A program made the position numbers and the translations under genes. A DNA stretch of 64,000 nucleotides, taken from Asterias amurensis. Its lineage: Eukaryota; Echinodermata; Asteroidea; Forcipulatida; Asteriidae. The DNA is taken from NCBI RefSeq assembly GCF_032118995.1, contig NC_092666.1:6770501-6834500 (forward strand), read 5' to 3'. The notes below the pieces were generated by a model. That model was not told where the DNA came from. It searched no databases and saw nothing but the letters and a program-made list of their open reading frames with translations. Shown here one piece after another: positions 1 through 11,834 of the stretch. The first letter of the stretch is position 1; each line of letters opens with the position of its first letter.

Positions 1-2114
1 TTGAGCCTTGAGGTACGCCACATTTAATAGTTTTAGATGTAGAGTCATAATCTTTCCAATGAACGAATTGTTTCCTATCAGAGAGATAGCTTTTGCACCA
101 GTTCAAGGCCTTTCCCCTAATTCCATACCTCTCAAGCTTTGAAAGTAAGATAACATGATCAATAGTGTCGAATGCCTTTGAAAGGTCCAAGAACAATCCT
201 ATAGTGTGGTTACATTTATCAAGAGACGAACTGATTTTGTCAACAAGGTCTATAAGTGCCGTTTGGGTTGAGAAGTTAGCACGGAAACCATACTGGGAGT
301 TATGCAGAATATTATACTTAGTTAAAAAGGTATTAAGACGATTAGCAACCAAGCGCTCAAGCAATTTGGAGAGACAAGGTAATATAGAAATAGGGCGGTA
401 GTTGCATATTAATTTAGGGTCACCATTTTTATACACAGGAATAACCTTAGCCTTCTTAAAATCATGTGGCACAATTCCTGACTCCAGCGATAGGTTAAAT
501 ATTTTCAGCAACGGCCCAGCAATAATGGTACCAGTCTTTTTAATAAGATAGCTGTCTAATTTATCATGGCCAGGACTTTTGTTAGACGATAAACCATCAA
601 TACACTTCAGAAGTTCACTTTTAGTTATAGGGGTAATAAAAAGAGAATTAGGATAATCACCTTCGATAAAGTCAGTGGGGTTTAGTCTTGAATCCGGAAT
701 CTTTGATGCCAGGTTAGGACCAATATTAGTAAAGAAATCGTTAAAATGCTCAGCAATGTGTCTTGGGTCGTCTACGGTCGTACCATTGACAAGGAATGAA
801 TCAGAACCGGGCGGCTTTTTACTTCTTTTGTTCAAGACATTATTGATCATTTTCCATGTTTGTTTAATATTACCTTTTTCCTTATCAAAGGAAGCAGTGA
901 AATAAATCTTTTTCGCTTCTCTAATACAGTTGTTAACTTGTTTCTGTATTTATCATACTTTCTTTTGTTAGATTCATTTGGGTTTCGGAGATAGCATTTA
1001 TACAACTTGTGTTTTCGTCTGATTGATTTCAACAGACCCTTGGTCATCCAGGGATTGCACACTGATTTCTTACATTTGAATCGTTTATATGGAACATATC
1101 TATCAAACACTTCATTTAATTTTGTAACAAACCGGGAGTAACATTCATTTACATCTTCAGTATTAACAATGTCATCCCATTGGATTGTGTCCATTTCACG
1201 TTTCATGAAGGAGACATTTCGATCTCTGGTATCCCGTTTCCAATAAAACATATTTGAGTTTTTAACTTTAACAAAACTGGGACCGAACAATACAATTGGC
1301 AAATGATCACTAAGACCTGAAGTAATAATTTCTGCCTGATGAGAGTCTACGCTGTTGGTGAAAATGTTGTCAATAAGAGTAGCTGAATTGCACGTTATTC
1401 TTGTTGGTTTGTCTACAGTTGGGCAAAAGGAGTGTGAATATAAGATATCCAAAAACTTGCGAGTTGGGTTATGGGAATCACTTTTAAGTAAGTTTATATT
1501 GAGATCCCCTAAAATGTAGCAGATTTTGTTTTCAGTCGTTAGTTTGTTAAGAATTTCATCCATTTCTTCGGAAAAGTTAAAAACAGCAAGACCGGGAGGT
1601 CTGTAAATTAAACCTATGATGATAGTTTTCTTTGTATTTGTACCGATTTCTAAAAAAATGGATTCAAAACATCCTGAAGCACTAACAATGTCGGGCCGAA
1701 TGGTGTATTGCAATGAGTCTTTTACATATAACATGAAACCACCGCCATTTTGCATAGGTCTATTTTTGTGCTCACATTTATATCCAGGAATGGATAACAT
1801 AGAATGCGGGGTGCTTTTGAGCCATGTTTCAGTAAGACCGATAATGTGGAACTTACATGTATGTTGTATTTCATTTAGAGTAAAAGTGAGATCTTCAAAA
1901 TTTTTGTTTACACTTCTGATATTGGCGTGGAAGATTGAAAAGGAGTCATTTTCTAATTCCTTTGTTTTATCTCTGAGTTGTCTTTCTGACTTGTATTGAG
2001 CACCACAGGTGTTAAATAAAAGCTGACTAGGATCCGCTGAATTCAGAATTGTCGGGTTAAAAACACAATCATTGAAACGAAGAGTAGTGTCATTCAATGG
2101 CTCAGAGCTACTGT
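1..2114 (-). pseudogene. Non-LTR retrotransposon, endonuclease + reverse transcriptase (partial, frameshifted)
   Basis: Reading leftward on the minus strand, positions 2121-847 encode an APE-type endonuclease. Visible motifs are FHANIRSVNKN, GLTETWL, GLIYRPPG, GDLNINLL and the catalytic SGLSDHLPI (S-D-H). The frame is broken near 930, where one base seems to be missing. The next frame then stays open to position 1 as a reverse transcriptase, with LDLSKAFDTIDH at about 145-185 and CGVPQGS at the window edge, so the YADD box lies outside. The 5' end is cut at about 2114, where LTR sequence begins, so the ATG at 2119-2121 comes from the LTR and is probably not the native start. A 5' truncation is typical of target-primed insertion. 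The motifs fit the CR1/L2/jockey group of LINEs; the exact clade is not resolved. It is probably inactive. Confidence 0.85.
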
Positions 2115-2377
2115 CGTTCATTTTTGTATAATCTTTTCGGAAGCCTTCAATTGCATTTTATTTAATCTTTCCGGAAACGTCTGATTGCGTGTTTTCTTTC
2201 AATATCTTTCTTGTACTTTGATTTATTATTGAGTTAATTACGTATTTATATATTAATTATCTATTTCATTATTTGACATTCTAGTTCACCTGCTCCTCGC
2301 TGAGTGCAAATAAACTACCGGGTCGATAAAACACAATTTGTCCACGACTTATTATTGTTGTCATCAACACGGTGACA
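2115..2377 (+). mobile_element. Right end of an LTR, interrupted by the LINE
   Basis: This stretch is nearly identical to 36075-36347, the right part of the solo LTR at 35227-36347. It includes the AATAAA signal in a gtgcaaataaacta context and ends in GGTGACA. It is followed by ATAAT at 2378-2382, the same duplicated target site found beside the complete LTR. The LINE at 1-2114 sits inside this LTR. Confidence 0.65.
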
Positions 2378-2533
2378 ATAATTGAATATAAAATTATCTC
2401 TACTATCGAATTCCTCTGTTCCGATGTTTTGGATATAAATCAAAACAAACAATTTCCACCTTTGTCTTTTCCACTATAAAAATTCTAATAAAATTCTAAT
2501 TCATGTTTAATTTGTTCTACATTTGTAACTTAA

Positions 2534-2910
2534 AGGAACATTACAGAATTGGTTTTTGCTAACAAAACAAATGCTGGCAGTGTAAGCGCTTTATGTAAAC
2601 CACCTAATACATAAACTGACAAGCCTGTAGAAGTTTTAAATTGATCAACCATCTAGGTCACAAGAGAACAGTGAAAAACCCATCACAAATTGTGCATTGC
2701 ATCGATGCCACAATAAAAATGAATAAAACGCTCATTGAGCGATAAACTCCAAACGCGAAATAAGAATATTTATTTCTCATCAAATATGACATTTCAGACA
2801 GAAATATTTCAAGGGATGTTTTCTACTATCATTATCATTAAACCGTGTAAGTTTTAGGTAAATCTGTGATCTTCACGATGTTTGTTTCTTACCAATTCTG
2901 TAATGTTCAT
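2534..2910. mobile_element. TTAA-type MITE, family AGGAACRTTACAG (unit 0, intron 2 of gene Z)
   Basis: The element begins AGGAACATTACAGAATTGG and ends with the inverted sequence CCAATTCTGTAATGTTCAT. TTAA flanks both sides (2530-2533 and 2911-2914). There is no coding capacity. Further copies lie at 12633-13015, 19818-20194, 29042-29420 and 36874-37250. Confidence 0.75.
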
Positions 2911-2959
2911 TTAAAAGAAAGAAACCAATCTACAAAATATCTTCATGTTTGTGCCTTAC

Positions 2960-4026
2960 CTGTTGCTCCTGGCTTCAGCTGTAGGATGTTGAATGTACAG
3001 TTAGTAGGATTACCAACAGCCAAATTACCACTGCCTTCAATACGGGGTACAGCCAAAGACTGGTTGGCCATCAAACAGGCTCCTTGACCTAATTGATTTT
3101 CTGCTGTAGGGGCAATGAAGGAAAGTCATTTCTACATAACATAACAACATAAGTATTACAATTTATGAGGCACTATTCCATCAAGATAAGTACAGTGAGT
3201 ACAAACATTGCACTCATAAACATTCATAATTTGCATACTACTAACTCTTTATTAATTTAAAATTGATGTTATATCCCTTCACCAGGGTGATGGGTGTATT
3301 TTCTAGTTTAAAAGGGTGTGTGTACTTTTTTTCTAACACAAAACAACGGCCACAGATTTACATTTAACTTAATCGGTTTGAAGATAATGATAGTAGAAAA
3401 CTTCCTTTAAAATATTACTTACTGAGGTGCTGTAGTTTTTGAGAAAGGAGTAAAACAATGTCACAAAAATACTTTCATATTTCAATAAAAAGGTTTTAAC
3501 AAGTTATGGTATGTTATTAACTTAAATGGTATAATATCATAACTGGTTTTACGTTTTTACATGCTGAAATAATTTTCGTCTTACAAAGACAAAAATAATT
3601 TGTGACTTGTTTTATCCATTTCTCAAAAAATATAGCACCTCAGTAAGTAATATTTGAAGGGAAGCTTTCTTCTATAACTAAAACCCTTGTAAGTTTAAGT
3701 TAAATCTGGGGACATTTTTATCTGAATCCTTTAAGGAATAAAACAAGATATCAAATCCATTAAGACTTTGTTTTTATATAGACAATGGTGCCCATTATAA
3801 CATAACTCATGTACAGATAAATACATTTCAAATTAAGCGTACATATTGATACTAATCACATTAAGTTTATACCTTGAAGCATTTGTGTGTTTTCTGCTCT
3901 GACTAAGTCCCTTGTTTCTAGCGATGGTTGAATACTTTCAACAACAGCCATCGATCTTTGTTCTGGTTCTTGAGATTGCCTGGCCATCTCCTCCTCTTCC
4001 GTGGTCTCCTCACTCTGGTCAGCCAT
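2960..4026 (-). CDS. NLR gene Z, exons 1 and 2 (5' part of gene; remainder beyond the left edge)
   Basis: Exon 1 runs 4026-3873, starts MADQSEETTEEEE and ends at a GTATAA donor after 51 codons plus one base. Exon 2 runs 3103-2960, follows a CCCCTACAG acceptor and ends at a GTAAGG donor; it is 144 bases, phase 1 on both sides. Joined, they give an acidic disordered start and then a segment with RIEGSGNLAVGNPTNCTF. The assignment to an NLR comes from the matching exons upstream of the NACHT exon in genes A and B. Exons 3-5 are not in the window, and intron 2 holds the LTR/LINE insertion. The ATG at 4024-4026 is chosen because no ATG precedes it in frame nearby. No frame damage is visible, unlike genes A and B. 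The GSGNLAVGN region may be an amyloid signalling motif; that is inference. Confidence 0.6.
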
Positions 4027-4068
4027 TATCTGACACAATCTTAGGAATCAAAGAAAGATATTGACTCA

Positions 4069-5302
4069 GGGTATGTTCAGACGTGGGGTTAAACTAGTCC
4101 TTAATCCGAGCACCGCGGGTGTCCAAAAGATAAACATGACTTAGTCCAAAATTGGCTTGCGTTCACACAGTGAGTTTATTCTGGTCAAGCGGACTAAACT
4201 AGCCCACGATGTTGATTATTGGGTCATGCATCGGCGAACCTTACCATTGCTGGTTCCGGTTTGTTACATTGTCCATGCGTTTTCCACAGGGTTTCGATCC
4301 GCTATCGTCTCTACAAACCTCATGGTCATCATGTATCCCATCTTTAAAGACGGCAAAATCACTTCGTATCCTTGCTTGGCCCCTTGCTCTATGCTTGGCC
4401 CCAGCACAAACACGATTCTATTGTGCCCGCTGAAGTTTCCGTTCCGCACTGCCCGCGATGAACGAAACATTTACACGTTTTTGTTAAAAGCTTCAAATTG
4501 TTTTCGAGTGTGAACTTTTGTAAATATATCACAACTTAGTCATTGAGAAGTCGTAGCCTACACACATTCTCATGTTACGTTAAAAATTGTTTTTTAATTC
4601 AACATTAGTCTGGTACTCGTATAACTGTTACGTAAAGTTGTTGAGGGCAGGAACCAGATACAACCTAGTTTTCGAACCCAAACTTTGGTCTTAATATTGT
4701 CGATCCCGTGTGTGTAGCTTAGCTGTGATTAGATGCCACTTTCTTCAAAGCAAAACCCGTTCGTTATCATAAAGTAGCGTTGTGCACAGAAGAAGTGAAT
4801 TTAAAAACTAAATAGTGCCACTAAAAATGAGAACTTGTTTTCGTGCGACGTCCATTTCAAACATTTTCGGCGAAGGGGAATACCAGGGCCCCAACACTTA
4901 ATGGTAACATAAAGGGAAGGCAGCGGAGAGACGCAAGGAGATACTATAGTATAGCTCCATGGATTCATCATGCAGACACCACCCAATACTCGCTGCCGAT
5001 CCATCCATACACGTGGAATGACGTCACCTTTGTTGCCGCGGTCATTTGGGCTAAAATAGACCGGAAGTAGCAGGTCAGTTGCGTTCCAACGATGGTTTAC
5101 TGGGCCTCGCAGCGGTTCGCAGCGGGGGGTTGGTCGTAAAACCTGGGCTAAGATAGGCTAGTCCACCATTTTTTTTGGTTTAGTTTAGCCCAGCTCAGTG
5201 GGTCAAATTAACCCTCGCGGACCAGAATATTGCGTTCCCACGCAGGGTTAGTTTAGCACTTTTGGATTAAGGACTAGTTTAACCCCACGTCTGAATGTAC
5301 CC
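4069..5302. mobile_element. Harbinger-like non-autonomous DNA transposon, 1.23 kb
   Basis: Long terminal inverted repeats begin GGGTATGTTCAGACGTGGGG and end in the inverted copy. The flanking 3-bp duplication is TCA in a CTCAG context. Unit 1 has the empty site gactcagatgac near 21803-21814, so the insertion came after the duplication or is specific to this copy. TIRs starting GGG with a TNA target fit PIF/Harbinger. Short open frames inside (for example 4264-4470 minus and 4801-5004 minus) show no transposase motif I recognise. The element ends 42 bases upstream of the gene Z start codon. Confidence 0.75.
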
Positions 5303-5837
5303 TCAGATGACATACTGTGTTTCTTGTCTATGGATCAAGACAAACAATCTATTTCTGATTAGATGTCAAAGTTCATGAAATACTGGTAGTCTCTTACCTT
5401 CAGTTCAAGGACCAATCAGTGCTTTAGCCAGGCTCATTCACTCAAAAGTCCAAAAGATGAAACATCTTTACTGAAGTCCTAACCCATTACAAAGTCCATG
5501 TTGAGTTGCTTGACAAACCTAATTTTGAGAGCAAGAATTCAAAGAAATGTTCTAAAACAATTAAGATGCATGGGTGATATAAATTCATGTTTTGAACTTT
5601 TAATTCCTTGTCTGACTGTGTTAATAACCGAGTTATAACAAGTAATATCAACTCAAGACAAGACCTAAGAAATTCTCTTTTTTTGCTCAACAGCTTAGTG
5701 TGGAACTTCTCTCTAGTCACATGATCCATCCAGAAGATGCCCTCCTCAATGTGCTCCATGTGAGGACAGCTTTTCAAGTCTTCAATTATCCTAACAAGTC
5801 TTTTTATCAGTCCTTTATTGAAAAGGTTATATTATAA
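5303..5837. other. Intergenic spacer, no gene seen
   Basis: This stretch matches 21809-22324 in unit 1 closely. It is AT-rich, with stops in all frames and no recognised element. Confidence 0.5.
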
Positions 5838-6180
5838 GGTGTCGTGGCCGAGCGGATAAGAGCACCCAACTCAAGCACTTATATGCTTCTGTTCAGCAGA
5901 GTGTGGGTTCGAATCCCGGTCGTGACACTTGTGTCCCTGTGCAAGACACTTAACTATAATTGCTTCTCTCCACCCAGGGGTAAATAGGTATCTGTGAGGG
6001 CAGAGGTGGTTCTTGTGACTGATTTAGCCGAGTAGCGCTTATTAATGTTGCACAGGCTGTTTACTCCCCAGGGAGCTGAAATGGTCTAAGGAATGAATTA
6101 AGGTCTAGTGACCAGGGGTAATATTGTTGGAAGCGCTTTGAGGCGCCCAACGGGTATGAAAAGCGCTAATATTTAAAAAA
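5838..6180 (+). repeat. tRNA-derived SINE, type 1 (unit 0)
   Basis: The head resembles a class II tRNA (Leu/Ser-like): an A box in gtggccgagcggataag and a B box GGTTCGAATCC, closed by cgtgacac. About 250 bases of non-tRNA body follow, ending in agcgctaatatttaaaaaa. The same element is at 22325-22668. The tRNA-unrelated body and the poor acceptor pairing show it is a SINE and not a functional tRNA gene. Confidence 0.85.
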
Positions 6181-7875
6181 GAGGTTAAAGTATGTTATGT
6201 TTTTTATTTATTTCCTGGTGGTTTTAACTTAAAAGTGTAAAGAACAAAAAACAGTTTGAGAAGGATTGCAGACTTTGGACTAAATTAATTGGAGAGCCAC
6301 AGAAAGACCTTACCCAGTTCTTTGATCAATAGATAGGAAAACTCAATCAATCTTAACTAGTAATAATCATGTACGTATAAACAATTGTTTCAATTCCTTC
6401 CTTATGACATTGATTTAGACTCCCTCCTTGCAAAATAAATAGAAGGAAGTTCTCTTTTGTTCCAGTGGCAGCCAGATGAAGTTTTGCACTTGTTTTCAAA
6501 CATTTTTGTGTGCGGGATGTCAGCTATTTGGAGGTCTGGTTCACCACTGTTTATCTGTTTACACTGTATCTATATACTTTGTTATTTGTTGTGTTTTGTT
6601 ACTCATGTATCGTAGGAAGTCCTGTTTTCAAGGTGTCCCTAAAATCGTGGCAAATCTTTTACCTCTCTGTGCACGATTTAAACAGTCCCTTGATACAATG
6701 TTTGTGGTTTTACTTGCCAAACAAAGAGTCTCCTCTCCCTTGACCAAAACTCAGAAACACATAAGGCTCCCCTGGTTTTGCACTTGTAATGCAAAAAGTT
6801 TGGTATTTTAGGCATTTCTACAAGGTATAAATATATGTCATACTGTTGAGGCCATAAAAAAAAATTTGCCCACCGAAAAAAATTCATCAAACACTATTTC
6901 AATTCACAATTCAGGTTGATTAAGTCATGTGACTGAACATTTAACTGAGCATTCTGGGAAAAAAATACAGAGGCTTAAAGAAGCCATGTGCCTTGTAACA
7001 TTTTCTAATATTTTTTGAAAATTTTTGTTTTAACTGTCATATCAATATTATTATTAATAATATTAAAATTTAAACATCGGCTTTGTTATTCAATTATCAC
7101 TGTTTATTTATAGGCTTTATTATAAATGTTAAAGATAAAAATTAAATAAATAAATAAAAATCAGATTTGAACAAGGCCAATAATTATTCACACTTTTTAT
7201 TTATTTTTTATTTATTTTTTATTTTTTGCCAATTACCATGGTTATTTTTAAAAGGTCATAAAAAATATTTTTAATAAAATGAAGACAACTGTTTGCTATA
7301 GAGACATACACAGAGTCTCAAAGAACACCTGTAGTCACTGCAGATGTTTCTACCACGTATGGCCTCACCGGGAAACCATACTTTGTCGTTTGCCTTGAAA
7401 ACAGGAAAAACTCAAAACAAATGGGACCAGGACTTGAAGTCATCGAAGATCGGTGTGTGGTGTGAACATTTCAATGTCCATCAAGTTTTAATATATGTTT
7501 GTATACTTCGTATATCCAAATATTTACTATCACTATTTTTTTTGCCAATTCAAAGAAAAAGACATAATACCGTGAAAACAGGTAAGACGAGGATCATTCA
7601 ATAAATGTTTTTTAAATGTAATTACATGTAATTGCTGTGGTTTCAACCACTTGTTACACTTTGTGCTTATTGTCATTTTGTCAAATAATCTTTATATTTT
7701 TAAAATAATTGTATTCGTCTATTTATAATCATAACTGTATTTGTTTATATATGGAGCTAGCTAACTGATGTAATTGTCTTTTGAGGATGATTAAAGTTTT
7801 TTTTAATTGTATTAAATTCAATGAGGCACACAACAATTACTATTTCTACATCCATGCCGTATTATTTAAAAGCTC
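6181..7875. other. AT-rich intergenic spacer, no gene seen
   Basis: This stretch matches 22669-24327 in unit 1. It has runs of attattattaataatatt and tttatttattt. The open frame at 6476-6811 recurs in unit 1 with a different C-terminus and shows no domain, so I do not call it a gene. Confidence 0.5.
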
Positions 7876-8440
7876 CAGGCAGTGGACACTACTATTGGTA
7901 ATTACTCTCAGAATAATTACAATTAGCATAAAACCTTAATTGGTAACGAGTAATGGGGAGAGGTTGGTAGTAAAAAACATTGTCAGAAACGGCTCCCTCT
8001 GAAGTGACGTACGTAGTTTTCGAGAAAGAGGTAATTTTTCCCCGAATTTGATTTCAAGAAATCAGAATTAGAATTAGAGGTCTCAAAATCAAGCATCATA
8101 ACGCATAGCCCACCTTGTTTAGCTGTTATAATGGCTCCGCTTTTAACATCGGTCTCATTTACCACTCGATGGCGACAGTGATGATGAGACCGATATTAAA
8201 AGCGGAGCCATTGACAGCTCAACAAGGTGGGCGACAAGGTTTTTTTTCTTCCATTATCATCTCGCAAATTCAACGACCAATTGAATTCAAATTTTCACAG
8301 GTTTGTTACTTTGTGCATATGATGATAATATTGGGCTCAATTGCAGAATACCCCACAACTCATAAGCACCACCTCATAGGCGGCGACTCCTAATATTGAG
8401 ATACACCAAGTGAGAAAACTGGTCTTTGACAAAGGTTTTC
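7876..8440. mobile_element. TTAA-type MITE, family AGGCAGTGGACAC, with nested hairpin (unit 0)
   Basis: The left end is aggcagtggacactac, and the body carries the family landmarks acggctccctctgaagtgac and gagatacaccaagtgag. The middle is replaced by a 126-bp hairpin at 8107-8232. The right terminal repeat is eroded. The unit 1 counterpart is 24328-24808. Confidence 0.7.
8107..8232. repeat. Perfect-looking hairpin element nested in a MITE
   Basis: The left arm gcccaccttgtttagctgtt and on to gcttttaacatcggtctcat pairs with the right arm atgagaccgatattaaaagc through to caaggtgggc. The arms are about 50 bases with a loop of about 25. A copy with independent changes is at 24552-24675. Confidence 0.7.
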
Positions 8441-9979
8441 GAGTCTTTTTTAAATCTCAACACCTGCTCGATATTCACACCCACTTCTAAAACTAGAGTT
8501 TTTACAAGAAGGGGTGATAAACTTTAAATTATGTACTTACCATACTCCAAATTATGATAATCTGAAGATGTGTACAGTGTAGGCAATGGGGAGTTTTCTC
8601 AAATCAATGTGTAACTTTGGTCTACGCCCAGCCTATGAACAATCCAGACACTGACTGTTTGGCAATAATTATTTCCAACCCTATTTTTTTATTTCCGCAT
8701 AGAGGACATTGACCTTGTCGTCGACAGAGGGCGGTACTTTTTGTAGTACCGTGACTGAAAAGTTATGAGGGCGCTCCACATTAAAATAAAACTCCCATGT
8801 ATAAATGTTTATAATGCTAAAATATAAAACAATTCTCATAAAATATTTTAAAGTCTCTTAAAACCCAGTCAGATAAATTTAGACCCCTAAACTTGTTATT
8901 TATATTAAATTGTTTGCACGTCAGAATTTTCGATTTTTTTTTAACTTGCTGCCAGTTTTCATGAGGCAATCCTACATTTCGCAAGCTAAATAGGAAAAAC
9001 TTTTAAAAACCAAACTTATCATCTCCACAGAAACTGAAAACTCACACCATGTTGTGATCTATCTCAATCCTTTCTCACTCTCGAGCCTACTACTTTTTCA
9101 TTATTACAAGAAGTAGGTAGGAAACATGGCATTTAATGGACATGTTCTAAAAGCAAGACTTGGTAGGGGGGGGGGGGTGCTGAAAATGAACTCTTCTTCT
9201 TTTTGAAATACTTGACTCGAGTTATAAAAATAGATGGCCCCTCCACCACACAATCATTTTTTGCTAATTTCAAAAGGAACTTCTTTTTTACAAAATGAAA
9301 ACTCGAATATCGAACCTTATATGTTCTGAGCTTGCAAGGTAGTAAACTGTGCAAGAATGTAGGATAACAAACTCGCGATCGGTGAAATATTCAAAGGAGC
9401 AAGTAAGAAGTGACCAGTAATCACACGTAGGCCTGATGGGTAGGTCTTACATCCTCACAAAGAAAATAGTTTTCTTCTCTGCAATGACAAACTCTCAATT
9501 TCCAAAATTTGTTTACTTAAACGAGTCTCAAAGGCTGAGTTGTTTATTTAACGATATTCAAAATCGATTCTTTTTCATGTAATCACTTAAACAAAACTCA
9601 AATAATCTGAATGTCACTTTGTCAGAATCGAAATATTGTCAAAACTCCTTTGAAATCCAGCTGTATATATGGAATATGCAAGTGAATCAAAGGTCACTTT
9701 CGATCGTAGATAACAAGAATCATTTAAGTTATGGCTAATCTTGTACTTAGTGAGGGATAACAATAAGAAATCAATAATAGTAACATGGGACACTGAAAGA
9801 AAAAACCTCACACAAATAATTTCCATACAAAACTTCAAGAATAAGTTGGTGTTTTATTCTCTTGAGAAAATAGAAAAAGCTGTTGCAAACAACTTACCAA
9901 CCAAATGGAAAGAAAATAGTTAATGGCCTGACATTTCGACCTAAGCCGAGTCTTATTCTTTTATTCTCTCATTACATTC
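8441..9979. other. Intergenic spacer, no gene seen
   Basis: This stretch is duplicated at 24809-26365. It has a G-run at about 9168-9178 and no convincing open frame. The short frames present are disrupted differently in the two copies. Confidence 0.45.
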
Positions 9980-10240
9980 ACTCTAAGAATCCTGTGTCAG
10001 AATTGACCCGGATTTGGGTCCCAGGGGACCAGACCCAATTCTGGGCCTGTTTGACCCGGAATCCGTATCAATGTGACCCGGAATCCGTGTCATTGTGACC
10101 AGAAATTTGGTTAAATGCGGGGATTTTGAATCGGATTCCGGGACACATTGACACGGATTCCGGGTCAAACTGACCCAGAAATGGGTCTGGCCCCCTGGCA
10201 CCCAAATCCGGGTCAATTCTGATCCGGGAGTTTTTAGAGT
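9980..10240. mobile_element. Fold-back element rich in GACCCGG
   Basis: The ends are ACTCTAAGAATCC and its inverse GGAGTTTTTAGAGT. Inside, the arms carry attgacccggatttgggtcc and its inverse, plus short direct repeats of gacccggaatccgt. The unit 1 copy is at about 26365-26625. There is no coding capacity. Confidence 0.65.
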
Positions 10241-10944
10241 GTTCTACAACAGTTCAAAAGGCAAGGCAATGAGAGTGTAATTTTTCTTAGCATTGTACCT
10301 TACATACACTCGCCTCAATGAAAACGAACATAAATAACAAAACTATAAACAACACTATTTCATCAGTCAACATAAATAATCTGTAGATACATTTTGTCAA
10401 GGAGTTAAAGGAACACGTTGCCTTGGATCGGTCGAGTTGGTCATTGAAAAGCGTTTGAAGCCGTTTGTTATGAAATGCATATTGGTAAGAAATATATTTT
10501 AAAAGTAGAATATAATGATCCATACAAGTATCACTCGAAATTGCTGATCATTAGTTACCAATTAATAATAACAATAATAATAGCTGCATTTATGTAGCGT
10601 TTAATACAAGGTTTCTAAGCGCTGTTAGTGTTACAGATAAGTGTAAAATAGAAGACATAATTCTACGTTAGATGATAATACATGTAGCTTATACTGAAAT
10701 CTTTAAAGTTAATATTCCAAATAAGTTCTTCTAAACGAACTAAATGACCAATTATAAATCTACATGTTTAGTGTAAATTTATTTTCATTGATAATAGTGT
10801 CAACTGTCAACCAACTGCTGTCTGAAATACTACCATTAACCAGAGACCATGAACCAATCGGGGGACAATCTTGGATGTGTGGCAAAAACTTATCCCCAAC
10901 ATTTGGTTCTTATATAATTGGCAATCAAAAGTCTTTCTATTTAA
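10241..10944. other. Spacer with SINE-tail-like fragment
   Basis: No gene is seen. At 10566-10640 the sequence aataataatagctgcattta with gtttctaagcgctgt resembles a LINE/SINE tail. The stretch is duplicated at 26626-27346. Confidence 0.4.
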
Positions 10945-11284
10945 AGGCAGTGGACACTATTGGTATTACTCAAAATGATTAAAACCTTACTTGGTAATGA
11001 CTAATGGGGAGAGGTTGATAGTAAAAAACATTGTGAGAAACGGCTCCCTCTGAAGTGACGTAGTTTTCGAGAAAGAAGTAATTTTCCACGAATTTGATTT
11101 CAAGACCTCAGATTTAGAATTTGGGGACTCGAAGTCAAGCATCTGAAAGCACACAAGTGTGAGACAGTGTTTTGTTCTTTCATTGAGCTCAAATTTTCAC
11201 AGGTTTGTTATTTTATGCATGTTGAGATACACCAAGTGAGAAGACTAACTGGTCTTTGACAATTACCAATAGTGTCCAGTGTCT
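10945..11284. mobile_element. TTAA-type MITE, family AGGCAGTGGACAC (full length)
   Basis: It begins AGGCAGTGGACACTATTGGT and ends ACCAATAGTGTCCAGTGTCT. TTAA lies at 10941-10944 and 11285-11288. The unit 1 counterpart is 27347-27700. Confidence 0.85.
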
Positions 11285-11501
11285 TTAAACATGCCCACAA
11301 TCCATGTCAAAGCATTTACCAGTATTTATAATCATATAAGAAGATAAACCATTCATAAGTTGGTTTCGATCTGTTTGTTGGAAACTATAGAGGATCGGAA
11401 TGACTGTGCTCTTCAAAATAAATAGTATCACGCTTTTTTAAATCCTACCTTTCAACTAGAAATACTACGGTGTGTCTTTAATTATTAATGAATACCCTAA
11501 A

Positions 11502-11834
11502 GGCACTGGACACTATTGGTAATTACTCAAAAATAATTATTAACATACTTGGTAACGAGCAATGGAGAGCTGTTAGTAGTGTAAAAAAACTTTGTGAGAA
11601 ACGGCTCCCCCTCTGAAGTAGCATAGTTTTTGAGAAGGAGTAATTTCTCTGTAAAATATTTGAATGGATTTTGAGACCTCACACACGAGGTCTCGAAATC
11701 AAACACCGAAAGCACACAACTTCGTGTGAAAAGGGTGTTTTGATCCATCCATTATTATCTCAACTTTGACGACCAGTTGAGTTCAAATTTTCACAGGTTT
11801 ATTTTGTGCAATTTCCAAAGGTGTCTAGTGTCTT
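11502..11834. mobile_element. TTAA-type MITE, family AGGCACTGGACAC (second copy)
   Basis: It begins aggcactggacactattggt and ends ggtgtctagtgtct. The ends are more diverged and the target site is eroded. The unit 1 counterpart is 27917-28249. Confidence 0.75.

Noticed and set aside
2119..2121. Native start codon of the LINE endonuclease at 2119-2121
   Set aside because: The ATG lies in sequence shared with the solo LTR at 36075-36347, so it was supplied by the insertion site.
4157..4513. Protein encoded within the Harbinger-like element
   Set aside because: No transposase or MYB/SANT motif is visible and overlapping frames on both strands are of similar length.
5838..5930. Functional tRNA-Leu or tRNA-Ser gene
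   Set aside because: The head is followed by a shared non-tRNA body, occurs in several copies and pairs poorly at the acceptor stem; it is a SINE.
6476..6811. Open frame MKFCTCFQTFLCAGC..., also present at 22963-23241
   Set aside because: It is repeated only because the whole unit is duplicated; the two copies end differently, there is no domain, and it lies in spacer.
7344..7604. Open frame with KWDQDLKSSKIGVWCEHF, suggestive of a THAP zinc finger
   Set aside because: The N-terminal C-x-C pattern and proline of THAP domains are missing and the unit 1 copy diverges downstream.
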